Shown: positions 34,624-44,639 of the stretch, in pieces
Layout of the letters: every line of letters begins with the position of its first letter
How positions within the stretch are numbered: the stretch's first letter is position 1
Source of the DNA: Leucogyrophana mollusca
Lineage: Eukaryota > Basidiomycota > Agaricomycetes > Boletales
DNA: 44,948 nucleotides
Reading direction: 5' to 3'
Assembly: GCA_021014945.1 (NCBI GenBank)
Contig: MU266556.1
Location: 1-44,948 of the forward strand
The notes under the pieces: generated by a model
What the model was told of the DNA's origin: nothing
What the model saw: the letters and a program-made list of their open reading frames with translations, nothing else
Database searches by the model: none
Position numbers and translations under genes: made by a program

Positions 34624-36701
34624 TTCGTTGCAAATATCGTGAAGGCCCGAATCAACTTGAACCGAGGACTAGACGAAGATCGGTGTGAAGGCGGTCCGTT
34701 GCAACATCAGTTTATCACTTACGATACAAATACTACAATTATCGATGGAGCCCCCGGTTCTTGGACATGTTCGTCCCCACGACCAACGGTCAGGCGACCC
34801 TCGCCTCGCTGCATGGCTTAATCGGCTACCCGTCTCCGGACGTCACATCTTTGCACTATGGCGAAGGATAAAAGACCAGCACGCTCCAAAAGTTTGTTTT
34901 TGAGTATCAGCTTTCTGTCTCCGCACTTAGCTACCAACCACCAGGTGCGCCAGTCGAAAACAGGGCACCAGCCGTCAGTTCTTCGCCAAAAGAGGAGCAA
35001 GTTAGCGAAACGTATTCAGTTATGACCAAATCAGCGACAGTAGCAGCCGTTGCGGTTGCTCTAGCAGCTGCGACCTACACGGTTGCAACCTCAAGCGGTG
35101 ACCTGACAGTTCCACCAGGGGCAGTGGTGCGTTCATCCAGCCCAAGACACCGTATCTTGTTTCACACGTCCATCGCAGTACATCAACCCTCTCACCTATA
35201 ATGTTCTCGGTCCCAACAGCACATGGTACGCGGAACGCAACCTGTCAACCAATGGCTTCAACCCTACGAACACAGCTCCCCCGTTCATCCAGGTCTTTGA
35301 CCCATCATTTCTAACGATCCTCGGGCCTTCTGCGACCATTCGTCCTATCGCTGCTAACCCGGGATTCGCCTTCGCCCACGAAGCCCCAGTTTACGACCGA
35401 GAGAACAATCTACTGTTCTTCTCTAGCAATGACGGAGGCCCGCTTGGGTATAACGGGTGGTACAACAACTCCGTTGTCAGCTACATCAACATGACAGAAG
35501 TGGACGAGGCAATTGCAGCCAACCCCGAAGACGTTAACGTCCAGATCGTAACTGTGAGTAATACTTCATTGAAAGACTTTTATATATATTGACGAAAAGC
35601 TGCAAGCTCAATCTCTCTGACACTGTACAAATGGTGAATGGAGGGACCGGTCTCTACAAGGGCAACTTGCTTCTCGTCACCTCTGGACGTGCGCTGCTTC
35701 CGCCGTCGGTCGTTCTCGTTAACCCCAACCCGCCATATAACACCACGGTCCTCCTTGACAACTTCCTTGGCCGACAATTCAATTCACTCAACGATATCAA
35801 GGTCCTCCCCGGGACTGACATCATGTTCTTTACCGACCCCACGTATGTGTTGCCATCTGTACGATCCCTTCATTCCGCACGCTGACTCACTTACTTTCTT
35901 AGGTATGGCTGGCTTAACGGTTTCCGTCCCGAGCCGATGTTACCCTCTCAAGTTTATCGATTCGATCCTTCAACTGGCCAAGTGAGAGTGGTAGCCGACC
36001 AATTCATTCACCCCAACGGTGTAGCATTCACAGCCGACGGGAGGACAGCATTTGTGTAAGTCATCCACACCTGTTCCGCCCTTCAAATCCGCGGATAGAG
36101 CTAACAATATACTCTTAGGACTGACACGGGTATTTCTGGTGGCTTCGAAGGGACGGACCAAACACTGCCCGCTACGATGTAAGTGTCACCGCACAGAATG
36201 AGATCAGGTCGCTCAAAGACATGCAGCTACCAATACGACGTGGACCCAGCTACACAGTCGTTCATGAACCGCAGAGTCTTCGCCTACGCAGACTCTGGCG
36301 TCCCCGACGGCATCCAGCTCGACACGATGGGGAATATCTATTCAGGGTGTGGGGAAGGAACCCATGTCTGGAACCCCGAAGGCACCCTTATCGGAAAATT
36401 CTACCTGAACAGCACCACGGCTGAAATGATGTTTACGAAATCTGGGCTCGTCATCTTGGATGAAGAGACCTTATATCTGGCAAACATCCAGGCCCAGGGA
36501 GCGAACCTCTACACTCTCTAGAGACACCTTTTGGCTATCTTTATGTAGTGGTTTCTCGCTTCGGCCGGGAGGAAGCCGGATGAGGAGTTGGTCTAATAAT
36601 GATCTACATAGAATTGGACATTTGCATTTACCTGCATACTCGACACGGCTTTGGCGCTGAGATTGTACATGCTGGTCCATGATCCACAAAGCTGCAAACA
36701 T
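34624..36701 (+). repeat. Segmental duplication, unit A (~2.08 kb)
   Basis: It covers ~400 bases of upstream DNA, the whole lactonase gene and ~180 bases after its stop. It aligns almost throughout with 37403-39470, introns included, with scattered substitutions and a few small indels. The left border lies at TTCGTTGCA and the right border at CAAACATA. Confidence 0.9.
35022..36521 (+). CDS. SMP-30/gluconolactonase-like secreted lactonase, copy A (407 aa)
   Basis: Exons 35022-35126, 35179-35553, 35607-35842, 35903-36055, 36119-36178 and 36227-36521 sum to 1224 nt. The N-terminus (MTKSATVAAVAVALAAATYT) is a signal peptide or short anchor. The beta-propeller has the family metal/active-site positions: Glu103 in HEAPVYD, Asn222-Asp223 in SLNDIKVLPG, Asn277 in HPNGVAFTADGR and Asp337 in PDGIQLDTMGNIY. 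The last block GCGEGTHVWNPEGTLIGK is also typical. SMP-30-type enzymes hydrolyse sugar lactones with a divalent metal; fungal members include lactonohydrolases. Extracellular gluconate- or cellobionolactone hydrolysis is a reasonable inference. A GATAAAAG box at 34867-34874 precedes the gene. Copy B, 2769 bp downstream, has the same exon lengths. Confidence 0.9.
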
Positions 36702-36731
36702 ACTGTACCATTTCCTTCAATGTGTCGGACC

Positions 36732-36751
36732 CATAATGCCGTGGCATTATG
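36732..36751. repeat. Perfect 9-bp-arm palindrome
   Basis: CATAATGCC and GGCATTATG flank a GT spacer, so the site is symmetric and could form a hairpin or bind a dimeric protein. It lies just after the end of duplication unit A and before the inverted-repeat element, and is not present in the matching place after unit B. Confidence 0.6.
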
Positions 36752-36828
36752 TCTCTTTAACTCGGGAAATTTACGCTGACTCAGCTAAATATTTTGTAAA
36801 CGTTGCAATAACTTATAAGTAAGGGAAA

Positions 36829-37378
36829 TTACAGCAGTTTGCAAAACGATAGACGTTTCACCATTTCCCCAAACCACGGCTCCACCTTCCCAGAAAGTAA
36901 GTGCGCCAGTTCGGTATGCCACCAAGCCCGGCCTGTCAACTTCCACCCCGCCAACTCGTTGATGGTCAAAGGCCACTCGGATCACGCTTGGACATAGACA
37001 ACAGTCCGAGTGACCATAGCCCTCTTTCTGTTGCATCAGATATAAAGAACGTTCGATACAAACCAAGTAAAAGCCCGTGTATGCGATGACGAGATCGAGA
37101 ATATCAGCCCAATGCCAGGAGTAGGTCTTGACGAAACTGAACCATGCTTTGACACCCAGTAACTACACACACAAAGAAAGACCATCTACATTGCCGCACA
37201 CAGTAAATACCCTCAATCAGCGGTACGAGGGACAAGCTTGTGTCGATCGGCTAAAGTTCAGTTCTGCTAGTATCATAGTAGTTACTAGGCCGGTCCGGCC
37301 CACAGTTTACTTTTCAGGAAGGTGGAGCCGTTGTTTGAGAAAATCGCGAAACGTCTATCGTTTTGCAAACTGCTGTAA
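36829..37378. mobile_element. Non-autonomous DNA element (MITE-like) with ~60-bp terminal inverted repeats
   Basis: The left end (from 36829) and the reverse complement of the right end (to 37378) match without mismatch from the TTACAGCAG start for about 31 bases. They then match at about 25 of 31 positions down to CCACCTTCC. The element is ~550 bp and has no transposase frame, so it would depend on another copy. The ends read TA then CAGCAGTTTGC on the left, and the complement then TA on the right, as expected for a TA target-site duplication of Tc1/mariner type; this superfamily call is tentative. It fills most of the gap between duplication units A and B, its right end only ~25 bp from unit B. 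Confidence 0.75.
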
Positions 37379-37402
37379 GAACTTTTGGAATTTACTGATA
37401 AG

Positions 37403-39470
37403 TTCGTTGCAGACGTCGTGAAGCCCCGAATCAATTTGAACCCAGGATTAGACGAAGAGCGGTGTGAAGGCGGTCCGTTGCAGCTTATCAGTTTATCACT
37501 TACGATACAAATACTACGATTATCGACGGAGCCCCCGGTTCTTGGACATGTTCAATGGTCAGGCGACCCTCGCCTCACTGCAGGGCTTAATCGGCTACCC
37601 GTCTCTGGACGTCACACCTTTGCACTATGGCGAAGGATAAAAGACCGGCACTCTCCAAAAGTTTGTTTTTGAGTATCAGCTTTCTGTCCCCGCACCCGGC
37701 TGCCAACCACCAGGTGCGCCAGTCGAAAACAGGGCACCAGCCGTCAGTTCTTCGCGAAAAGAAGAGCAAGTTAGCGAAACGCATTCAGTTATGACCAAAT
37801 CAGTGGCAGCGGCAGCCGTTGCGGTTGCTCTAGCAGCTGTGACCTACACAGTTGCATCCTCAAGCAGTGACCTGACAGTTCCACCAGGGGCAGTGGTGCG
37901 TTCGTCCAGCTCAAGACACCGTATCCTGTTTCACACATCCATCGCAGTACATCGACCCTCTCACCTATAATGTCCTCGGTCCCAACAGCACGTGGTACGC
38001 GGAACGCAACTTGTCAACCAATGGCTTCAACCCTACGAACACAGCTCCCCCGTTCATCCAGGTCTTTGACCCATCTTTTCTAACGATCCTCGGGCCTTCT
38101 GCGACCATTCGTCCTATCGCTGCTAGCCCGGGATTCGCCATCGCCCACGAGGCCCCAGTTTACGACCGAGAGAACAATCTACTGTTCTTCTCTAGCAATG
38201 ACGGAGGCTCGCTTGGGTATAACGGGTGGTACAACAACTCCGTTGTCAGTTACATCAACATGACAGAAGTGGACGAGGCAATTGCAGCCAACCCCGAAGA
38301 TGTTAACGTCCAGATCGTAACCGTGAGTGATACTTCACTGAAAAGCTTTCATATTTATTGACGAAAGTCGCAAGCTCAATCTTTCTGACACCGTACAAAT
38401 GGTGAATGGAGGGACCGGTCTCTACAAGGGCAACTTGCTTCTCGTCACCTCTGGACGTGCGCTGCTTCCGCCATCGATCGTTCTCGTTAACCCCAACCCG
38501 CCATATAACACCACGGTCCTCCTCGACAACTTCCTTGGCCGACAATTCAATTCACTCGACGATATCAAGGTCCTCCCCGGGACTGACATTATGTTCTTCA
38601 CTGACCCCACGTATGTGTCACCAGCTGTATAATCCCTTCATTCTGCACGCTGACTCATCTACCTTCTTAGGTATGGTTGGCTTCTCGACTTCCGTCCCGA
38701 GCCGATGTTGCCCTCTCAAGTTTACCGATTCGATCCTTCAACTGGCCAAGTGAGAGTGGTAGCTGACCAATTCATTCACCCCAACGGTATAGCATTCACA
38801 GCCGACGGGAGGACAGCATTTGTGTAAGTTATCCACACCTGTTCCGCCCTTCAACGCCGCGGATAGAGCTAACAATATACCCTTAGGACTGACACGGGTA
38901 TTCTTGGTGGCTTCGAAGGGACGAACCAAACACTGCCCGCTACGATGTAAGTGTCACCGCACATAACGAGACCAGGTTGCTCAAAGTCATGCAGCTACCA
39001 ATACGACGTGGACCCAGCTACACAGTCGTTCATGAACCGCAGAGTCTTCGCCTACGCAGACTCTGGCATCCCCGACGGCATCCAGCTTGACACGATGGGT
39101 AATATCTATTCGGGGTGTGGGGAAGGAACCCATGTCTGGAACCCCGAAGGCACCCTTATCGGAAAATTCTACCTGAACAGCACCACGGCTGAAATGATGT
39201 TTACGAAATCTGGGCTCGTCATCTTGGACGAAGAGACCTTATATCTGGCAAACATCCAGGCCCAGGGAGCGAATCTCTACACCCTCTAGAGGCGCCTTCT
39301 GGCTATCTTTATGCAGTCGTTTCTCACTTCGGCCGGAAGGGAGCCGGATGAGGAGTTGATCTAATCATGATCTACATAGGGTTGAACATTTGCATTTACC
39401 TGCATACTCGGCGTGGCTTTGGCGCTGGGATTATACATGCTGTTTCATGATCCACAAACCTGCACACATA
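37403..39470 (+). repeat. Segmental duplication, unit B (~2.07 kb)
   Basis: Second copy of the lactonase segment, aligned with 34624-36701. Start offset between the two ATGs is 2769 bp. Confidence 0.9.
37791..39289 (+). CDS. SMP-30/gluconolactonase-like secreted lactonase, copy B (407 aa)
   Basis: Exons 37791-37895, 37948-38322, 38375-38610, 38671-38823, 38887-38946 and 38995-39289, each equal in length to its partner in copy A. Protein differences are few: a slightly different leader (MTKSVAAAAVAVALAAVTYT), IAHEAP for FAHEAP, GSLGYNG for GPLGYNG, LLDFRPEP for LNGFRPEP, and GILGGFEGTNQ for GISGGFEGTDQ. All metal and active-site positions named for copy A are kept, so both copies should be active. 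The GATAAAAG box is also kept, at about 37636-37643. Role as for copy A: secreted lactone hydrolysis, inferred. Confidence 0.9.
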
Positions 39471-39704
39471 GTTTCCAAACGTGCAACGTTCGGGCAAAGC
39501 CGCGCTCACCGTTTCAGTCTCATTCCGGCGCTCTGAGTCTGCAGGCACATGTACCTCGGTAAAAATGTCCATCAACACGTGGGCGATTTAGCAGCGGAAT
39601 AAAAAGGCCGGACGAGCGGGATGGCTGAGATTGCAGCCTTACTTATAATAGAGGCCCGCAGCACAAGTGCTGTAGATATTGTATTTTCCTTTCCCTAGCA
39701 GACG
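39290..39704. other. Intergenic: end of duplication unit B and promoter of the next gene
   Basis: The first ~180 bases belong to unit B. AATAAAAAGG (39598-39607) and TTATAATAG near 39644 are TATA candidates for the gene at 39705. No coding exon. Confidence 0.45.
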
Positions 39705-41426
39705 ATGTACGCCATGTCTCCGAGCCAACGTGCCCCCGGGCGACCGAGGCAGAGATCGAGAACGCACAGTGATCCTGGATATCCATACGTTAGCTCACCT
39801 CCGTACAGAACGGCATGGCCTCCCCCAGCTCGAAGAACGACCACAGACCCAATCGGTAATAACCTTCAGAGGACGTCTTCCCGAAATTCATCGATGGAAC
39901 GGGTGGGGGACCCATTCGTACCCTCACCCGGTTCCCTTCTTGCACGAAGGGAGTCGGAATCCCGTTCCCCTTCGGTCCCATCCACCCCGATTTCTCCCAG
40001 ATCCCCATCTCCCCAACATCATCGAAGCTCATCGAGGCAGGGAAGCATATCCAGATTAGCGCAAGGTCCACTCATATCAAGCGTCCCCCAGCCGCCGAGA
40101 ACGGCACTTAATACACCTCCCGTGATACCAACGCCACAGGCGCCCTCACATGGTCCGAGCTACCCTCCTTTGCCGCAGAACTATCAGGCTTTCCCGCCCC
40201 CACACCGTGATCAGAGCATGCACCAATCATCCCTCCCCAATATGCCCCCGCAAGGGCCTAGTCAGAGCCTACACCAAAATCCAAGTCAAGGCACACAGCA
40301 GAGTTTCCATCAAAGCACGCACCATAGCACACATCACAGCACACATCATAGATCACGTTCACGTCCTCCCAGCGCTGCATCGCATCGCTACGCGTCGAGT
40401 ATCACTGCACCCGTTTATGGCCACACCAGCTCGGGTACACTGAACACCTCACGAACTTCCCTCAACGGCACACCTTCCAGGCGAGAGCTCGCAGCTTCAT
40501 CGTCGACTCATCACGCCGCCCTATCACCTCCTCCAGGTATCCCCTCCGGTCTTAGTCGTCCACCAGCTAGCCCTGCCCCTTCTGGGGGCCGGTCACGGTC
40601 ACTTCCCAGAGGGCCTCAGTCGGTCACTGTCAAGCCGAGTACTCCCAAGGAATCTCGGACAGAGCCGCCACGGGCGACCCCTGCTGCCAAAGACATCCAC
40701 CGCACCACACAGCGCCCGCCGCTTCCCAATTCGGCGTCCAGCCAGACCCAGACGAGGTATGTCAACATGCTCCTCGCATTGGATGACATTCCGCCGCTCT
40801 TCAACATGCTGGCGTCTTTTTTCACTTGGATCTTGTTGGCTGGCTTTATTCTTTTCCCCGGGACGTTCGCATCGCTGAAGCAACAATCGCTCGGAGATAC
40901 TGAGGCTCAATTGCTGAACGTCGTTACGGATATACCATTGTAAGTATTTTTATCGATGGATCGAAGAACGCAGACATTTACTGACCTTTGGCGTGGAGGT
41001 ACACCATTGCGTGGATTTGCACTGGCATTGGGGCTAGTGGTATGCTTTGGCTTTGGTGGCGATGGATGAACAACTACATCTGGCTTGTGAATCGCATCTT
41101 TGTGTATGTTGACTTCGCCTACCCTCGTGCATTCAATCGCTCACTTTTTGGTTCATAGACCGGGTCTTCTGAACTCGTTGGCTGGCATAATATCGACGCT
41201 CGCAAACATATACGGCGTCCAAGGCGGAACGTTTTCCACGACCAGCAAGTCCACGATCATCGTGACCGGGGTAGTGGCAGTGGTCAGCGGAGTGCTGATG
41301 CTCTTTTATCAGTTCTGGTTGCTGAGGAACATCAAGCTGGAGCATGACCGGCAGGTTGGTGTAGAACGAGCGGGAGAACATGGGGAGGGAGTCGTCGGAG
41401 AACCGAAGAGACGGAAGGGCGCATGA
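39705..41426 (+). CDS. Ser/Pro/His-rich protein with C-terminal membrane domain (535 aa)
   Basis: Exons 39705-40939, 40999-41103 and 41159-41426 sum to 1608 nt. The first ~345 residues are low complexity: Arg/Ser/Pro-rich (RPRQRSRTHSDPG), then Gln/His-rich with an STHHSTHHSTHH run, and no predicted fold. The last ~190 residues carry about four hydrophobic helices, with LFNMLASFFTWILLAGFILF, TIAWICTGIGASGMLWLWW, LLNSLAGIISTLANIYGVQG and TIIVTGVVAVVSGVLMLFYQ, and a short basic cytosolic tail. Disordered N-terminus plus four-helix domain is a layout I associate with a conserved fungal family of unknown role; no catalytic motif is visible. Two ATGs (39705 and 39714) are in frame and I took the first. 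Confidence 0.85.
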
Positions 41427-41838
41427 GTTTGGACTATTGATTGAACTATGGCGATATTTTTTCTTTCGGTCAACTTTACGCATCTATACGTTCTTGGGTA
41501 ATTGACGATATGGCCTGTCCGCTGCTTGGGGAATGAAGTTAGATGGCCCAGCAAACCTGTCATACAGTACTTGGTGTTGAGGAAGTGCTGAGTTGACGAA
41601 ATCGGCCTCGATTATAAAGGCCAGAATGAAATGTCAGCGAAGATAGAAAGGCTGATACCTTCATGGATTGGCACAGCGCTGCATGGATGAGTTGATACCG
41701 ACGGCATAACTGCGCACCAATAATAGTACGGCCGGACCACCTCCAGCAGCGTGTGTTACATATCCGGTCACCCCAATGAAAACGAGGACGAGAGACATTG
41801 CATTGTTTCCTCATTGGTTACAGATTGCGGTGTTGCGT
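41427..41838. other. Intergenic between convergent genes
   Basis: Shared 3' region of the Ser/Pro-rich protein gene and the NDUFA2 gene. No coding exon is seen. Confidence 0.5.
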
Positions 41839-42246
41839 CTACGACACGTTCAGGAGCTGCCCCACCTTCGAGGCCACGTCCGACGATGATAGGTTGTCCA
41901 GCTCAACGTGTTTTTCCACACCATACTCTGAAAACACATGAAATTAGTCCGCTTCGCTAGTTTGCTGGGGTGCGCCTCGGGAATGGACGGACCAAATCTA
42001 GCAAATACTCTCGCAGGAGTACCGCTTGCTTCCCGAATCATGACCGGTAGATCTGGGTTGTGCTTCTTGATGATAGGATACGTGGAGAGGATGAACTGCC
42101 TGCCCAGCCAACAAAAGTTCATCAGCAGACTTTCCTGTGCTCGAGCATGATGCTGACCGCGTTCCCTCCGATGCTTGGCCGCTCTGTGAGCATAACACGC
42201 GGATTTCGCGCAGAGCTGGCGATAGGGCCTTCGCAAACGCGGACAT
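41839..42246 (-). CDS. NDUFA2: NADH:ubiquinone oxidoreductase subunit NDUFA2 / CI-B8 (94 aa)
   Basis: Three minus-strand exons, 42246-42158, 42099-41993 and 41927-41839 (285 nt), give 94 residues, the usual size. The sequence starts MSAFAKALSPALREIRVLCS, then has QFILSTYPIIKKHNPDLPVM, IREASGTPARVFARFEYGVE and KHVELDNLSSSDVASKV. This is the L51/S25/CI-B8 thioredoxin-like fold of an accessory subunit in the matrix arm of mitochondrial complex I. The IREASG and ARFEYG blocks are hallmarks. The gene is easily missed, since long minus-strand frames here read through the introns in other phases. It is divergent from the RGS-domain gene, sharing a 221-bp intergenic region. Confidence 0.94.
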
Positions 42247-42467
42247 GGCGGTGTGGAAGAGTGAAATTATAAAGCGGGCAATGCAAAGAAAGGCCTGCAA
42301 GCTTGCGGTTTGTTGTCGGTCAGTTTGATGAACGGATGAGATTAGTCAGCGAAAGCGTGGTTGAGGGAGCATGGGAATATCTTGGGCTTGTTGGTTGACT
42401 TGCCCACAATCCATCCCAGTGAAGGCCCGACGACGCCAAAGGTTCCCCGCCGACCTTTTTGCCAACG
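42247..42467. promoter_or_regulatory. Bidirectional promoter region between NDUFA2 and the RGS-domain gene
   Basis: The two genes are divergent with 221 bp between start codons, so both promoters must lie here or overlap the genes. No clear TATA box on either strand, as often seen for housekeeping genes. Confidence 0.55.
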
Positions 42468-43840
42468 ATGGACGACGAGCAGAAGCAACAGCAAGAAGAT
42501 TGGCTAAACAGCCGCAAGAACAGGCTGCCATCGTTCACAGAAGTCCTATCCAGAAGGACGCGACCACCTGTGGATCTGTTTATGTTCTAGTAAGTTGTGT
42601 CGAGATGGAGTTGAAATGAGATCAAAGGCGGTCAGGTTACTGAGATAATGACGTTTCTAGTCTTTTCCTGCAGCGTGAGGGCGCAGAAGATATATTGGAT
42701 TTTTGGCTGGACGTCCAGCAGCACGAGAATTTGTGCAGGGCGTATTTCAAGGACGTTCGAAAGTCAGGCCGAACTATCAAAGAAGACTGGCCCCAATACT
42801 GGGATTACGCGCGTCGTCGTGGCTCGATATATGGGACTGTCGTCGGGCTGCAGCCGAATGCAGCCAAGCGAAGCACAGCGAGCACTGGAGAAATGCTAAA
42901 CGACCAGGAAAAAAATGCCCTGGCCACCGCCGGCGACGAAAAGCGGGGTGGAATGCGTTCCACCAGCCCTAGACCAAGAACTCCCGGTGTAGATAACGCG
43001 CGCATCGCGTCCGCATCCCCAACCAGCCCAGACTATGATCCCCCTCGCTCAACGACCCCCTTCTCCCTGTCGGGACGCACACCCACACTTTTCAACATCA
43101 AGCGGGCCTCGCGTGCCCCCACCGTCATTCCTCGCTCTGCCGCTATCACCCGTATGGACCTCATCGCATCAGCCGAACGCATTTTCTTCCGCTACCTTTC
43201 CCCAGCCAACACTGTCAATACCCCGGAAAATCATGAGATCTACCTACCACCCGCACTCCGTATCCACAGCTTCCCTCTCAACAGTAACCAGGAACCGAAA
43301 TCACAGAGCGACCTTAACATGATGGCACACATCCCAGACATGTTCCATGCACAGAAAGAGTATTGCTTTAGAGCTATGGAACAAGACGCGTTCCCACGAT
43401 TCCTGAGAGCTAAAGCGTTTGGGAATCTGACCCCCGTTTCCGCTCTGGTGCGGCTTGTTGTCGGGTTGATTGTATTGTGGATTGCCCTCGCAACGGCGTT
43501 CTCACTCATCTTCCTCGATGTGCAACCAAAGTCCAAACGCTTCTTCGTGAGTATACCGTTGCTAATCTCTTCGTTTTTGGTGCTGAATTCTGTCTGCACC
43601 CAGCTCTTCATCCCGTTCACATTCGCAATATTGTTCCTTGTCTCCCACCAGTACGAACTCGATCCTGTTCTCGTTTTCTTCGGTCAGTCGGAGTCAACAC
43701 CTTTCCGAACGCTCACTATTCGGGAACCGTACGTGAAGAAGCTGTTGGTGGGGCGGGCGATCTGGGTCACGACGCTTGTCGCTATATGCGTCACTGCGCT
43801 CACACTAATATTCTGGGCCGTTCCCGGCCACCGACTATAA
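42468..43840 (+). CDS. RGS-domain membrane protein, Rax1-like (414 aa)
   Basis: Exons 42468-42589, 42661-43546 and 43604-43840 sum to 1245 nt. An RGS fold starts at about residue 17: LPSFTEVLSRRTRPPVDLFM, then FLQREGAEDILDFWLDVQQH and ENLCRAYFKDV. It is split by a ~110-residue Ser/Thr/Pro-rich insert and resumes with MDLIASAERIFFRYLSP and FHAQKEYCFRAMEQDAFPRF. Three hydrophobic segments follow (LVRLVVGLIVLWIALATAF, FTFAILFLVSHQYELDPVLV, AIWVTTLVAICVTALTLIFW). RGS proteins with a C-terminal membrane region are the Rax1 type, which in yeast helps mark bud-site polarity; G-protein regulation or polarity is inferred. The second intron (57 nt) is a multiple of three with no stop, so retained transcripts would encode a longer protein; alignment with homologs favours splicing. 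Confidence 0.87.
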
Positions 43841-44639
43841 CAGTGAGCCAGAGCGTCATAGGCTGGGAGAAACGTAGAGGAACGAATTGAGACGAGCTGT
43901 ATTGAGATGGATAGAAGGGGTTGGTAGAGGATATGTACGAAGATTACGGACGCAGTGGTTCGTGACCCATGACAATTTATTTCTGCTTGAACGCCTTACC
44001 TTTATTTTTGTTATCCGTCCCCCGCCTTATTTCACCTCTAATTTCTATTTCTATGTATGTGCTGTGTCATCCTCGTCTCCTGTCGTTTCTGCGCACCCAT
44101 ACCCCTTTGCACTTTTTTACCCACTCCTTTGACACTTTATTTCTGGTCTCAGCTATTGACTCGTTTATGACTCTTTATACGTAGGTCGCTAGGAAGTTTT
44201 ACTCTCTACTTTATCTTTAATGACCCTTGGTTATATGTGGAGGAATACACAGCTGGCGGTGAAACTCGGAGGTTTGAGCACATTCAGGTAGTCGATTGAG
44301 ATAGGGACAGTAATAAATCACAACGAATGTCTTATGTAATCGCACTCCAGTAGCCTCCGTTTTTCACTCACCCAGACCAACTCGGGAACCGCCGACTGGC
44401 GCCGGCAGAAACCTTGCTTGTTACATTGTCACGCAGCATGGAGAAACCAAAAACCAGCATGATAACGACATTAAAAAAAGTGAGTATTCTATTGGAAAGT
44501 ACTATTGATCTAATGAGGGAGTAAACAGTGAAAAAAAATGATAGTGTTGATGTCGAAGGATGTCAGAGTCGCTATTGAAAGAAAGGCTATTAAAAGAAAG
44601 TCGAACAAAAGGAAGATAAAAAGGGCTGATGAGTGGGAA
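43841..44639. other. Intergenic (~0.8 kb) between convergent genes
   Basis: Low-complexity, pyrimidine-rich plus strand near 43980-44210, with no recognised gene. It holds the two 3' regions. Confidence 0.4.

Noticed and set aside
34639..34821. Small frame conserved in both lactonase duplication units (also near 37385-37672)
   Set aside because: It is shared because the upstream DNA was duplicated; frame length and sequence differ between units through indels, so it is not evidence of coding.
36829..37378. Assigning the inverted-repeat element to PIF/Harbinger because it begins TTA and ends TAA
   Set aside because: A 3-bp target duplication should be a direct repeat; TTA and TAA are inverse, so they belong to the inverted repeat or leave only TA as the duplication.
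41850..42236. 128-codon minus-strand frame taken as a single-exon gene
   Set aside because: It contains true NDUFA2 exon 2 but reads through both introns and in wrong phases at the ends; the three-exon model gives the exact family length.
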